Shown: in pieces, positions 17,694-26,801 of the stretch | How the letters are laid out: each line of letters opens with the position of its first letter | Position numbering within the stretch: position 1 is the stretch's first letter | DNA from: Shewanella atlantica | GTDB lineage: Bacteria > Pseudomonadota > Gammaproteobacteria > Enterobacterales > Shewanellaceae | Direction: 5' to 3' | DNA: 64,000 nt | NCBI RefSeq assembly: GCF_003966265.1 | Contig: NZ_RXNV01000001.1 | Coordinates: forward strand, 496,001 to 560,000 | Made by a program: the position numbers and the translations under genes | Notes under the pieces: generated by a model | The model's input: only the letters and a program-made list of their open reading frames with translations | Databases searched by the model: none | Told to the model about the DNA's origin: nothing

Positions 17694-17954
17694 TCACCCC
17701 ATCAGCTTAATCGTTTGATCACAAAATATTTTAATCCGCTGGAACAAACTTGGAGCGGCTTGAATCTGACCAAGGTTTTGTGCTTTTTTCTCAGCGCGCT
17801 GACGATAATGCTCTCTGATCTCACGACGTTCTTCGGCCCAGTTCGCAACCTCTGCAAAACGTTTACGCTGGGTAAGCGTCATGCTCGCCATAAAGCTTCG
17901 AAATGGCGTCTTAGGCATTTTCGCTGACAAATTCGTTTTAGGTGTGCTGCACAT
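17694..17954 (-). CDS. Small basic hypothetical protein
   Basis: An 86-residue protein starting MCSTPKTNLSAKMPKTPFRS. The ATG at 17954 has a strong GAGGAG 5 nt upstream. The middle is a charged helix (QRKRFAEVANWAEERREIREHYRQRAEKKA) that could be a coiled coil or RNA-contacting helix. No family recognised. Another frame at 17879-18118 overlaps it, but has no ribosome binding site and is probably spurious. Confidence 0.6.
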   Translation of the reverse strand: MCSTPKTNLSAKMPKTPFRSFMASMTLTQRKRFAEVANWAEERREIREHYRQRAEKKAQNLGQIQAAPSLFQRIKIFCDQTIKLMG

Positions 17955-18202
17955 ATCCACTCCTCAAGCTGTTCGGCTCTCTCTAGTACTGTCTCTAAAA
18001 GACAGTGAGAGAAGCGCCGAAATAGAGTAGAACTACTCATATGGAAATACCGCATTAGTATAAGAGACCGAGCTTGTCTGACTAAACTTTCATCAAAGTA
18101 ATGGCTATTGAATCGCACCGAACAAGATTTAAGAGGTGTTCCAACTGAATTAGAGCCCGAAGAATAGGAAGCGGGTTTACTTAAACAACTAACTTAAACA
18201 AC

Positions 18203-18382
18203 TTACTTGGACAGCTTGGCAATGAGATCAGACTTAACCATCTCTATGGCTGACAGCGCAACTTGGGGATCTATCTCATTACTCTCAAAAAGATAGATAA
18301 GATCGACAGCTAACTGAACGTCGACTGGTGCATCGTCAATCGATGAATCACTGTTCTTATCGATATTTACTTCTTTTGGCAT
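18203..18382 (-). CDS. ybaM: YbaM family protein (DUF2496)
   Basis: A 59-residue protein just under common ORF length limits. It reads MPKEVNIDKNSDSSIDDAPV, then DVQLAVDLIYLFESNEI, DPQVALSAIEMVKSDLIAKL. From memory, E. coli YbaM has the same pattern ([20 protein letters not shown] followed by a second helix of LRALDIVKRD type). Both are two short amphipathic helices. The function of the family is not established. In enterobacteria ybaM lies beside priC; no PriC-like gene was recognised here. The Shine-Dalgarno is weak. Confidence 0.85.
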   Translation of the reverse strand: MPKEVNIDKNSDSSIDDAPVDVQLAVDLIYLFESNEIDPQVALSAIEMVKSDLIAKLSK

Positions 18383-18519
18383 AATTTGCGGATCTTCTGT
18401 TAACAGTTTTTATAAAGGGGTTTTGATGCTTTAGCGTCAAACCATAGCGATATCACATTCGATGCGGTTATTTTAAATATTTAAGCCAGCGGCGACAAGT
18501 TTGTTAAGAGGCGAACTAA

Positions 18520-18554
18520 GGGTTGAGGGTTGAGGGTTGAGGGTTGAGGGATGA
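18520..18554. repeat. Heptanucleotide tandem array D, unit GGGTTGA, 5 copies
   Basis: Four perfect units and a fifth, GGGATGA, with one change. It lies 43 bp after the stop codon of the solute-binding protein gene ending at 18598. Confidence 0.9.
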
Positions 18555-18597
18555 GACCTGACGAAAACAGGACAACGTTTTCCAACTGAAACGATAC

Positions 18598-19347
18598 CTA
18601 TAAATTATCTGTATCGATTTGCTGGTATCCGTTGCTGTCCAGATAGTGAAAGGCCGAAATAGCTTGCGGACAAGAGAGGTTTAACCAGATCCCAACAGGA
18701 AGGTCTCTGAAAACGGTTTCAGAAAATTGAAACTCCTCGGGATCTAACCCCAATAGCTTCATTATCGCAGGACCTGAAACCTGATCGCCAAAAGCATAGT
18801 CCACCCTCCCCTTAGCGAGAAGCTGAACACCTTGCCTGGTGGTTTCAACACTAAAAATATTCATGCCGGCCTGCGTCATCTCAAAGCCAAGACCATCACG
18901 TTCTAACGCCCTGAAATAGGCCACTCGCTTACCCGTTAATTCGCTCAGATCTTGCCAGGAAAATGGTGTCGCTTCCCGGCGCCGATATAAACCCAACTTT
19001 ATAGGTTCATCCGCCAGGCCGATAAGCCGATGCTCATCGACCGGGCTTTGCGGGGGATAAAAGCTGGCACACCACTCTCCTTCCTGAACCATTCGATGTG
19101 CCCGAGCTGCAGACAAAAACTGAGGTTGTACCCGAACGGATCCACCTAAGGCATCGGCCAACAACTTGAATGCCAACCCATTGTCATCTGAGCTTGCTGA
19201 AGTAAATGGCGCATAATCCATGGCTATGACTTCAAGCCTTTCAACTTCAGCCTCCCCTTTATTATGCTTAGACTCTTGAGCCATAACCTCTTCGGCTTGG
19301 AGCATCTGGCAGAAAAAACAGAGTAAGGCACAAACGACTCGTAGCAT
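18598..19347 (-). CDS. Periplasmic solute-binding protein, family 3 type
   Basis: A 249-residue exported protein (signal peptide with hydrophobic core ending near LQAEE). After a charged linker the pattern LEVIAMDYAPFTSASSDDNG is the first strand and loop of bacterial extracellular solute-binding protein family 3. GLAFKLLADALG and a mid-protein hinge (LTGKRVAYFRALERDGLG) follow, with DYAFGDQVSGPAIM near the C-terminal lobe. No ABC permease or ATPase is adjacent. Stand-alone proteins of this type are frequent in Shewanella and may sense amino acids or serve distant systems. GAGAGG precedes the ATG. Confidence 0.8.
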   Translation of the reverse strand: MLRVVCALLCFFCQMLQAEEVMAQESKHNKGEAEVERLEVIAMDYAPFTSASSDDNGLAFKLLADALGGSVRVQPQFLSAARAHRMVQEGEWCASFYPPQSPVDEHRLIGLADEPIKLGLYRRREATPFSWQDLSELTGKRVAYFRALERDGLGFEMTQAGMNIFSVETTRQGVQLLAKGRVDYAFGDQVSGPAIMKLLGLDPEEFQFSETVFRDLPVGIWLNLSCPQAISAFHYLDSNGYQQIDTDNL

Positions 19348-19603
19348 TTTACCTCTCTAGGCTATTACCTACTAATATAACTCATTAAATTTATTGAAAT
19401 TGTATACTAGATTGTCAGAGTTATTCGACGCCGATACCAAAACACAACTTAAGTATGACTCTTAAATCCAAATTTTCGAACATTTGCTAACGGCGGCGGT
19501 ACAAAAAAGCCCGGCTATTCACTGAATTTCATTAAAATCCGTTTCATCAAACACCAAGCTAAGGATATACTCCTACCAATATCTAAAAATATAAGATCAT
19601 CTT

Positions 19604-19843
19604 ATGACTACTGAGACTCAAAAAATCGATTTTTCAAGCATCAATAAGACAACGGCCAAGTCTTTCAATGAACAGAAGAACTTGATTAAAAGGCTGTTTA
19701 AAGGCAATACCGTACTTTGTGAAACCTGCAAACAACCCTTGAAGCTGGTAGTACCGACAGAGAATGGGACAGAAAAGAAGTACGGGGTATTTTGTAACAA
19801 ACACTGTACAGACATCGAGCTAGAGATAGAGCTACTGCTTTAA
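19604..19843 (+). CDS. Small zinc-ribbon-like hypothetical protein
   Basis: A 79-residue cytoplasmic protein. Two cysteine clusters, CETCKQ (about 46-49) and CNKHC (about 66-70), look like a four-ligand zinc ribbon. The preceding helix (FNEQKNLIKRLFKGN) is basic. Function unknown. There is no clear Shine-Dalgarno, but the Cys spacing argues for a real gene. Confidence 0.65.
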   Translation: MTTETQKIDFSSINKTTAKSFNEQKNLIKRLFKGNTVLCETCKQPLKLVVPTENGTEKKYGVFCNKHCTDIELEIELLL

Positions 19844-20147
19844 GCATAATACAACCGGCTCCTGATTTGATCTTGCCTGAATAAGAGAGTCGTGGCTCTG
19901 CGGAGTCCCGACAATCGCACTGTCTTTATCCAGGCGAGTCATTAAGTCGACAGTTCACCTCAGCACACTTTTCACTAAACACACTTTTCACTCAGTATAC
20001 TTCCCTCGCAAAATAGATTCCCTCTCAACTCCGCTTCCCCCCCGAGTTCCTCTTCTCTATGGATCATTAGGACTCATTCAAATGATTCTTAAAGATAAGC
20101 CAATCATAATCTTGCCCACTCACAGCCAATAACACATACCAATAGAT
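19844..20147. other. Intergenic, no gene seen
   Basis: No coding frame supported. An imperfect 16-bp direct duplication (CACACTTTTCACTAAA, then a copy ending in CTCAG) lies around 19964-19995. No terminator with a T-tract was seen after the zinc-ribbon gene. Confidence 0.45.
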
Positions 20148-20405
20148 ATGAAAGTCCTGATAGCTATAATCATTTTACTGTCCACCGCCATCAATTTAGT
20201 CGACTCAGAAAGCCTCTCGGTGCTACAGGAAACTCGAACTGCAACAATCAAAGCAGAGGTCGCCCAAAATATCAGAATGCCATCTTCAGACGAGGTAAAG
20301 GCTTACTTCGGCGGCTATAAGGCGAAGGTAACAGAGGCAAAAAATCAAGAAGAGCATAGTGAAGGGAGAGCTGTGAATATCGTCGATATCATCAAGCTAA
20401 TGTAA
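20148..20405 (+). CDS. Small exported or membrane-anchored hypothetical protein
   Basis: An 85-residue frame with an N-terminal hydrophobic segment (MKVLIAIIILLSTAINLVDS) that could be a signal peptide, followed by a charged helical region. No ribosome binding site is obvious and no family is recognised. Codon use is plausible. It could be a genuine small secreted protein or a chance frame. Confidence 0.4.
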   Translation: MKVLIAIIILLSTAINLVDSESLSVLQETRTATIKAEVAQNIRMPSSDEVKAYFGGYKAKVTEAKNQEEHSEGRAVNIVDIIKLM

Positions 20406-20588
20406 GTCCGATATAGCCCACTCACTCATATAGCTGTTCTTTGGGGAGAATAGCTAAAGCGGGCACCCGGTCTGCCAGCGCTTACAAGGCTCTATACTTA
20501 CAAGCGATATACTTACAAGATCTGTGTTCGCAATACCAACTTTCTCAATACCTATAATGGAGAAAAGCGATACAATAGCCTATTGTGA
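20406..20588. other. Intergenic, no gene seen
   Basis: Short duplicated phrases (ATACTTACAAG twice near 20500-20520, and ATACCAA/ATACC motifs) lead into the repeat-rich segment at 20589. No coding frame is supported. Confidence 0.4.
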
Positions 20589-20699
20589 TAATACCAACCG
20601 GTATAATACCCAGCCTGTTGAATAGCTGCTCTTTGAGCGGGATCCTCTCAGGTCTTTATACTGTTCGGTATTAAATACGGATTTAATGAGATGGGTATA
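20589..20699. repeat. TAATACC-bounded repeat segment
   Basis: It begins with TAATACCAACCGGTATA (20589-20605), immediately followed by another TAATACCC, and ends in ATGGGTATAA. The ends are imperfect inverted copies. It abuts the MITE-like element and shares its ATACC end, so it may be a shortened relative. Compare the same motif at 59190-59346. Confidence 0.5.
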
Positions 20700-20965
20700 A
20701 TACCAATTGCATTAAGTATCTGACCATTCAGCGAGAATTCAAAGCTCTGTAGGCAAGTAGGATGATTGAAGCTAATAGTTATTCTATATCGAAAGCATCC
20801 AGTGCAGCATATAGGGCTTTGAAGCTCGCACTACGTGAGTCTCTCAGGCTTCCCACTTCTGCTTTGCATTGATTTAAAAGGGAGTAACCATTTCCTCATC
20901 AATGCGCCTTGAATTGAAAATCCTGAGGGGCTCTGAATTGGTTAATTATTTAATGCAATTGGTAT
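20700..20965. mobile_element. MITE-like element, 266 bp with 16-bp terminal inverted repeats
   Basis: The left end ATACCAATTGCATTAA (20700-20715) is repeated as a perfect inverted copy at 20950-20965. The interior has no open frame of note and no transposase. The size, AT-rich ends and absence of coding are typical of a miniature inverted-repeat element. No target duplication is certain (TA at the left, AA at the right). The right end lies 15 bp before the trmK start codon, just ahead of its ribosome binding site, so the element supplies the trmK leader and probably its promoter. Confidence 0.8.
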
Positions 20966-20979
20966 AACAGGAGGACACC

Positions 20980-21705
20980 GTGAAGATCAGCCAGCGATTG
21001 AGCCAAATAGACAATATGATAAACAATCACTATGACCATATTTGGGATTGTTGTTGTGATCATGGGCTGCTTGGAGCCAGACTCCTTCAAAGAGGAGCCG
21101 CCGGCACCATTCACTTCGTAGATGTTGTCGAAGAGTTGATGGGCGATCTCGAAAAAAAACTCACCCGCTTTTTCCCCTCATATCAATCAACCGACGACAC
21201 TTCCTCGCTCGATGAAGCCCAAATGAGCCATTGGCAGGTTCACTGCATCGATGTAGCACACCTGCCTATCTCTGACTTTGACGACTGTGAGTCACATCTC
21301 ATTATCATCGCCGGTGTAGGTGGAGAGTTACTCATAGAGTTAATCAGCTCAATTATGACTAACTACCCAAGCAAACATTTTGAGTTTCTCCTCTGCCCGG
21401 TTCATCACAACTACAAACTCAGGCAGCACTTAAGTCAGCTCAAGTTAGGTCTGGTCAACGAATGCCTCATTCAGGAGAACAAACGTTTCTATGAAATAAT
21501 GCATCTATCTACAGATAGCGAGCAAGCCATAGTGAACGTCGGCTCTATCATGTGGAACCTGTCTCAGGATGCGGACAAACAATACCTGCATAAAACGATA
21601 TTGCACTACCAACGCATGCAAAAAAGTGCCGGTTCAAGTACCGATGTCGATATGTTGGCGCAGATAATCGATGATTATCGAGCACTTGAAAAGAGCATTA
21701 AATAG
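20980..21705 (+). CDS. trmK: tRNA (adenine(22)-N1)-methyltransferase TrmK
   Basis: A 241-residue SAM-dependent methyltransferase of the COG2384 (DUF633/TrmK) family. It starts MKISQRLSQIDNMI, and the SAM-binding strand IWDCCCDHGLLGARLL replaces the usual DIGSDH motif of Gram-positive TrmK. A later IIAGVGGELLIELI corresponds to the GMGG motif. The enzyme makes m1A22 in tRNA. The GTG start at 20980 has a perfect AGGAGG 6 nt upstream. The gene is monocistronic, directly after a MITE-like element. Confidence 0.85.
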   Translation: MKISQRLSQIDNMINNHYDHIWDCCCDHGLLGARLLQRGAAGTIHFVDVVEELMGDLEKKLTRFFPSYQSTDDTSSLDEAQMSHWQVHCIDVAHLPISDFDDCESHLIIIAGVGGELLIELISSIMTNYPSKHFEFLLCPVHHNYKLRQHLSQLKLGLVNECLIQENKRFYEIMHLSTDSEQAIVNVGSIMWNLSQDADKQYLHKTILHYQRMQKSAGSSTDVDMLAQIIDDYRALEKSIK

Positions 21706-21855
21706 CGTCTCAGGAAAGCGGTGCAATCAGGATTTGACTACTCCAAGTGATAATAAAAAAAGAATTAAATTCGAATAAACAATTCACGGAACAATCTTCA
21801 ACACTCTGAGGTATACTCGCTAGCCATTTTATCCGTTCCGGCACCAGACACTTTC

Positions 21856-22371
21856 ATGCGCCTATTAAAATCCACGATTCACCCCGATATTCAAACTCTC
21901 GAAGGCAAGCAGTTCCACCGTAAGGCTGCCAGAGGCATCATTTTGGACGGTGATAATATCTTAATGCTCTATACCGAGCGTTATCATGATTACAGTATTC
22001 CAGGTGGCGGCATCGATGACGGCGAAGAGATTGAAGCTGGATTGCTCAGGGAGTTAGAAGAGGAAACCGGCGCTCAACATATTGAGATTATGTGTGAATT
22101 TGGTTTATACCAAGAGTACCGGCCCTGGTATAAAGAGGATTACGATATCGTACATATGGAATCTTATTGCTATGTGTGCAATATCCACCCTGAGTTAGGC
22201 GAGACTCGACTGGAAGAGCATGAGATACAAAATGGCATGGAGCCGGTGTGGATTAATATTCATGAAGCGATAGCCCATAACGAACACACCATGGCTAACA
22301 GCCCGAAGAAAGGGATGTCGATCGAGCGGGAAACCTTTCTGCTGAAACAAATAGTAGACGAACTCATCTAA
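21856..22371 (+). CDS. Nudix hydrolase
   Basis: A 171-residue hydrolase with an intact Nudix box: GGIDDGEEIEAG, then LLRELEEETGA, which fits Gly-X5-Glu-X7-Arg-Glu-U-X-Glu-Glu-X-Gly. The preceding KAARGIILDGDNILMLY is the typical first strand. The C-terminal half (QEYRPWYKEDYDIVHMESYCY) carries the substrate-specific loop. It probably cleaves a nucleoside diphosphate derivative; the exact substrate cannot be told. It lies 150 bp after trmK. Confidence 0.92.
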   Translation: MRLLKSTIHPDIQTLEGKQFHRKAARGIILDGDNILMLYTERYHDYSIPGGGIDDGEEIEAGLLRELEEETGAQHIEIMCEFGLYQEYRPWYKEDYDIVHMESYCYVCNIHPELGETRLEEHEIQNGMEPVWINIHEAIAHNEHTMANSPKKGMSIERETFLLKQIVDELI

Positions 22372-22400
22372 GATTAATCATCAACCTTGAACAGGTTTAA

Positions 22401-22433
22401 GGTGATATCGATAAGGCTGCTATCGATATCACC
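22401..22433. terminator. Hairpin between convergent genes
   Basis: A perfect 13-bp inverted repeat, GGTGATATCGATA / TATCGATATCACC, with a 7-nt loop lies between the 3' ends of the Nudix gene and gltS. There is no T-tract, so it is a bidirectional hairpin of uncertain termination strength. Confidence 0.65.
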
Positions 22434-22514
22434 AGTTATCAGAGTTTGAAACTATTCTGGTTAACCTGGCACTTCAGCTTACAAAGCTAATTCTAATAAG
22501 CTAGTTCTTATAAG

Positions 22515-23744
22515 CTAAAAGTTTACAAACAAGTTGATAATCATCGCATTGATAATATCGATAAAGAAACCACACACCAAGGGCACAATAATAAAGGCCC
22601 TGTGCGCCGCACCGTATTGCTGAGACACCGCCGTCATATTTACGATAGCGGTAGCCGTAGAGCCTAAGGTTACCCCGCCAAAGCCGGAGCAGATAACCGC
22701 CGCTTCATAATCTTTACCCATGGCGCGAAACACAATAAAGACGGTAAACAACACCGACAACAGTACCTGTATCGACATCACGACCGAAATATAAAACAGG
22801 CTGCCCTCAAGCTCCCAAATCTTCAGGCTCATCAGCGCCATCGTTAAGAACATGCCTAAACAGATATCCTGAATTAATGATAAGCCCCTGGAAGCCTCTT
22901 CGACGTAAGTAAAATCTTTGTCCTTCCTACGGTTCAGAAGAGCACGACCGACATTGCCGATAATAATACCGGCGAGCAGGCAGGCGACAAACATAGGCAA
23001 CTTAAGCCCGGCTTCCTGCATCGCCAGATCGATAAAATAACCAATAATCAGTGTCACGTTTAACCATAACCAGGCTCTGAGTACGCCAAAATAGTCGACC
23101 TGAATGTGGTTTGAACTACTCTTATGGCTGGCACCGATATCGAGCTCTTCATCCAAATTGGCTTTAATATGGTGACGCTTCATCAGATAAGCCGCGATTG
23201 GACCACCGATGACACAGGCTGAAATTAAGCCTAATGTGTTCGATGCGATCCCCAATTCACTGGCATTAGCAATACCTAACTCCTCCACAAAGGTGGGTGT
23301 CCATGCCATAGCAGTACCTACCCCACCGATAAGCGAGATAGAACCAGACATCAGGCCCGCTTTGGGATCCAATCCAAATAGGGTGGCGACACTCACACCT
23401 GTAAAGTTCTGTAAGAAGATAAACACACTGGAAAGAAGTATCAGGATCAACAAGGGCTTCCCCCCTTGAAGCAAGGTCTTGAAGTCGGCCTTCAAACCTA
23501 TTCCGGCAAAGAAGTAGAGCAGTAAAATATCTCTGATCTCCAAATTAAACTCAATTTGCAAACCAAAAGCATAATAGAGGATCCCCACAATGGCCGCACA
23601 GGCGAAGCCGCCAACCACAGGCTCGGGAATGCTGTACTTACGCAATAGCTCATAACGGGCGATGATTGCTTTACCGATAAATAGCGCAATAATGGCTAAG
23701 GTAAAGGAGACAAAGTCTTTAATCTCAAGGATGTGAGGTTCCAT
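22515..23744 (-). CDS. gltS: Sodium/glutamate symporter GltS
   Basis: A 409-residue inner membrane protein, the usual GltS length, with about ten or more hydrophobic segments. Family signatures are visible: SIPEPVVGGF near residue 38, LLLYFFAGIGLKADF near 74, SLIGGVGTAMAW near 137, and the second-repeat counterpart ICSGFGGVTLGSTATAIVNM near 352. It imports glutamate with Na+. AAGGAA precedes the ATG at 23744. The gene is divergent from the hemerythrin-GGDEF gene. Confidence 0.95.
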   Translation of the reverse strand: MEPHILEIKDFVSFTLAIIALFIGKAIIARYELLRKYSIPEPVVGGFACAAIVGILYYAFGLQIEFNLEIRDILLLYFFAGIGLKADFKTLLQGGKPLLILILLSSVFIFLQNFTGVSVATLFGLDPKAGLMSGSISLIGGVGTAMAWTPTFVEELGIANASELGIASNTLGLISACVIGGPIAAYLMKRHHIKANLDEELDIGASHKSSSNHIQVDYFGVLRAWLWLNVTLIIGYFIDLAMQEAGLKLPMFVACLLAGIIIGNVGRALLNRRKDKDFTYVEEASRGLSLIQDICLGMFLTMALMSLKIWELEGSLFYISVVMSIQVLLSVLFTVFIVFRAMGKDYEAAVICSGFGGVTLGSTATAIVNMTAVSQQYGAAHRAFIIVPLVCGFFIDIINAMIINLFVNF

Positions 23745-24093
23745 TTTACAGTTCCTTTAAAATCGAATTGCCAATTTACAAAACTATAACATCTGTAGTG
23801 GGTATAAAGCTAAACTTTCAGTAAGTTATCTGGCTTTTTAAAGCTTATGTTTCTATAACAGGTATTCATCTTACCAACAGCAGAAACCGCGGTGAGATAA
23901 CTCAGATATGAACGGGTAAAGGTCCATCCGAATTAGCCCTTTTAAAGTCAATAATTTTTACACATGACAAAATAATCACTTGAAAACAATGAGTAATATT
24001 AGCTGATAAAACTGTGCGCCAGAACAAAGATAATCTATTCGACTAAACCTACAATCCCCCACAGGAATAGTTTTAGTGAGTTTGTAAAATAGT
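23745..24093. other. Divergent promoter region, no gene seen
   Basis: This 349-bp stretch separates gltS (minus) and the hemerythrin-GGDEF gene (plus). It is AT-rich and must hold both promoters. No clear CRP, FNR, Fur or palindromic operator was identified. Confidence 0.5.
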
Positions 24094-25200
24094 ATGGATT
24101 CGTTTCAGTGGGATGGACACTTTGTCACCGGCTTAGATGATGTTGACAGACAACACCACCAGCTAGTAAAACTGATTAATCGGTTTGGGCACCTGCTCGC
24201 CAGTAATAACTTGCAATCGAGCGATATCAACCAGGTACTCAATGATTTGTGGCGCTATACACAGCATCACTTTCAAGATGAAGAAGCTCTGATGCAAGAG
24301 AAAGGGGTCGATGAGCGACACGTAAAGCTTCAAAAAGAGGCCCACAACTACTTCTTAAGTGAAATGGAGGCGATTCAGGTTTCAACCTCCGTCGACAACC
24401 CTGACACCCTTAAATACCTGCTGGATTTTCTGACTCAATGGTTGGCCTACCATATCTTAGGTGCCGATCAGAATATGGCCAGACAGATTGCCGCCATCGA
24501 CTCAGGTTTATCTTCTACACAAGCGTTCGAGAGAGAGGAGTCTCAAGTTGATAGCGCCACAGCCCCATTACTCAAGGCGCTCAACGGGCTGTTTAAGCAA
24601 GTATCCCAACGTAACAAACAGCTAATAGAGTTCAATCACTCCCTCGAAGAGAAGGTTCAGCAGCGCACACAAGAGTTAATAGACGCCAATGCCCACCTGG
24701 AGAAACTTTCGGTTACCGATGTATTAACCGGTTTACCCAATCGACGATTTGCCATGGAAAAGCTCACTCAACTTTGGCAGGAGTGTGAACCTGACGTACA
24801 ACCACTGGCATGTATGATGTTAGATGCGGATCACTTTAAAACCGTTAACGATACTTATGGCCATGATGCCGGCGATAAGGTGTTATGCGAGTTATCCAGA
24901 GAGTTACAACATGCCGTACGTACCGATGACATAGTGTGTCGTTTAGGGGGAGATGAATTTATCATCATCTGCCCGGCAACGGACCTTAGTGGTATTCAGC
25001 ATATTGCGGCTCAGGTTCACGCTAAGGTGGCCGCTATGACGGTCTCCTTTGGAAGCGGCAACTGGCATGGCAGCATTAGTGTAGGGATATCTTCCAGAAC
25101 AGATCTGATGCAACATTATAGCGAACTGATAAAACGGGCTGATGAGGCTGTTTACCTGGCTAAGCAAGCGGGTAAAAATTGCGTCAAGTGCGCTCAGTAA
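24094..25200 (+). CDS. Bacteriohemerythrin-GGDEF diguanylate cyclase
   Basis: A 368-residue cytoplasmic protein. The N-terminal hemerythrin domain (about 1-135) has the di-iron ligands in the expected order: DRQHHQL (His21/22), HHFQDEE (His and Glu near 58-64), HVKLQKEAH and a final HILGAD. A coiled-coil linker (about 165-205, EEKVQQRTQELIDANAHLEK) connects it to a GGDEF domain (about 205-365) with CRLGGDEF. The inhibitory RxxD site is present as RTDD eight residues before it. Hemerythrin binds O2 or NO, so c-di-GMP synthesis is probably set by oxygen or redox state, as in the Vibrio Bhr-DGC proteins. It is monocistronic. Confidence 0.94.
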   Translation: MDSFQWDGHFVTGLDDVDRQHHQLVKLINRFGHLLASNNLQSSDINQVLNDLWRYTQHHFQDEEALMQEKGVDERHVKLQKEAHNYFLSEMEAIQVSTSVDNPDTLKYLLDFLTQWLAYHILGADQNMARQIAAIDSGLSSTQAFEREESQVDSATAPLLKALNGLFKQVSQRNKQLIEFNHSLEEKVQQRTQELIDANAHLEKLSVTDVLTGLPNRRFAMEKLTQLWQECEPDVQPLACMMLDADHFKTVNDTYGHDAGDKVLCELSRELQHAVRTDDIVCRLGGDEFIIICPATDLSGIQHIAAQVHAKVAAMTVSFGSGNWHGSISVGISSRTDLMQHYSELIKRADEAVYLAKQAGKNCVKCAQ

Positions 25201-25212
25201 AGGAACTGTTCT

Positions 25213-25249
25213 CGCGACTTAGCATCTGTGAGCCAGATAATAAGTCGCG
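25213..25249. terminator. Hairpin between convergent genes
   Basis: Arms CGCGACTTA (25213-25221) and TAAGTCGCG (25241-25249) with a 19-nt loop lie between the hemerythrin-GGDEF stop and the stop of the symporter at 25251. No T-tract is present. Confidence 0.5.
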
Positions 25250-25250
25250 C

Positions 25251-26534
25251 TTACTCTCCCACCTCCCCCGTCACTTCACTTTCTTGACTTAGCACCCATG
25301 TTTCCCCCTCGGATTTTGCGATTATCACAGTACCGCAAGCATCACTGAATACATTGACCGATGTTCGTAACATATCCAATATTCTATCTGTTACCAGTAA
25401 TAAGCCTATCGCTTCAAGCGGTAAACCTATTGCACCTAAAATCACGGTAATGGCCACCAGGCTAGCAGCAGGAATGCCCGCTACCCCGATAGAGGTGAGC
25501 AGCGCTACTATCACAATGGTAAATTGAGTAATAAAGCCAAGCTCCAAACCATAGGCTTGGGCAATAAACATCGCCGCCACACACTCATAAAGCGCCGTGC
25601 CGTCCATATTGACCGTCGCCCCTAAAGGTAAGACAAAACTGGCGGTTTTTCGCGACACCCCGGCTCGCTTTTGTATGCACTGCATGGTCAATGGCAAAGT
25701 CGCAGAGGAGGAGGCGGTTGAAAATGCCATTAACATTGCCGGAGACATAGCCACAACCTGTTTGACGGGGCTCACTCCACCAACAAATTTAAGCAGCAGA
25801 GGTAAAACGATAAATGAATGCAGAGCCAGAGAGATGATGACAGTAAACAGAAATACCAACATAGGCTCGAAAGCATTGAAACCGGTCGCGCTCACCGTCT
25901 TAGCTATCAAAGCAAATATTCCCAGTGGCGCAAACTTAAGAACAAACTGAGTAATAAGCACCATAGTTTTGGCGACGCCTTTCCAAAAGTCCCGCAGTAC
26001 TTCTCCCCTGCGCCCCTCGACGCGTCCCATGAAGAAACCAAACAGTAAACTGAAAAAGATAAGGCCTAACATCTGCCCTTCGCTCGCTGCTTCCACAATG
26101 TTAGTCGGGATCATTCTGACAAAGATTTCAACCAGATCTTTACTGCCTCGCCCCTCAACCTGACTTAGGGTCGATGCAACCTCTGAGCTGTTGGTATTGA
26201 GATTGAGCAAATCACCCGCAGCTCGCCCATCGATAATTCCCGGCAGAGTGATATTAACCAGAGTCAATCCGATCAGAATGGCTAACAGACTGGTCATGGT
26301 GTAGTAGGCCAAGGTCTTCAGTCCGAGTCGCCCTAAACTATCACCGTGGTTAAGGCCTGCCATACTCGAGATGATGGATGACATGATCAGAGGCACTATG
26401 ACCATCTTGAGGGCATTGAGAAACATAGTGCCGATGAAATCATAAATTTCATAAATCGCACTTTCGGGGACTGTCACAATACCGACCAAGATAGCCAGTA
26501 GGATGGCGATCAAGATCTGCCAATGTAACTTCAT
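25251..26534 (-). CDS. Dicarboxylate/amino acid:cation symporter (DAACS family)
   Basis: A 427-residue membrane transporter starting MKLHWQILIAILLAILVG at 26534, with GGAG upstream; the longer frame to 26600 has no ribosome site. The DAACS signatures are complete: a serine-rich stretch AFSTASSSATLPLTMQC (hairpin HP1), the NMDGTA motif (ATVNMDGTALYE) in TM7, AGIPAASLV in HP2 and TDRILDMLRTSVNVFSD in TM8. The Asp in TM8 (DRILDMLRT) is the usual amino-acid-group ligand of this family. It imports Glu, Asp or C4-dicarboxylates with Na+ or H+. The substrate cannot be fixed. Confidence 0.93.
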   Translation of the reverse strand: MKLHWQILIAILLAILVGIVTVPESAIYEIYDFIGTMFLNALKMVIVPLIMSSIISSMAGLNHGDSLGRLGLKTLAYYTMTSLLAILIGLTLVNITLPGIIDGRAAGDLLNLNTNSSEVASTLSQVEGRGSKDLVEIFVRMIPTNIVEAASEGQMLGLIFFSLLFGFFMGRVEGRRGEVLRDFWKGVAKTMVLITQFVLKFAPLGIFALIAKTVSATGFNAFEPMLVFLFTVIISLALHSFIVLPLLLKFVGGVSPVKQVVAMSPAMLMAFSTASSSATLPLTMQCIQKRAGVSRKTASFVLPLGATVNMDGTALYECVAAMFIAQAYGLELGFITQFTIVIVALLTSIGVAGIPAASLVAITVILGAIGLPLEAIGLLLVTDRILDMLRTSVNVFSDACGTVIIAKSEGETWVLSQESEVTGEVGE

Positions 26535-26736
26535 CAGTGTTATCTCCACCGGGCAGGTTAATACCTGTACACTAATCCTAGACAAGAATTGAATATTCAA
26601 CCAAATAACTTCTTTTTAAGCGCTGAAGTGACGCTCCCCTCTTTGCTGAAAAGTTGAACTATCTCTTTCCTTCTTTTCCCTTCCCCCAAAAATTTTGGTC
26701 TGGCTTAACTCAGTAATTCAAAGACTGAACAGAAAA

Positions 26737-26756
26737 AAGGCGCCCTTAGGCGCCTT
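26737..26756 (-). terminator. Rho-independent terminator of psuKG
   Basis: Stem AAGGCGCC / GGCGCCTT with a 4-nt loop. On the minus strand it ends in TTTTTTCTG, 45 bp after the psuG stop codon. Confidence 0.92.
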
Positions 26757-26801
26757 CTCTATTTACCAACAGTGTCTGAATTAAACAGACATTCTTGCTA
26801 T

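Noticed and set aside
17879..18118. 79-residue frame overlapping the 86-residue gene at 17694-17954
   Set aside because: No ribosome site, overlaps 76 bp of a gene with a strong one, and its upstream extension is serine-rich and not protein-like.
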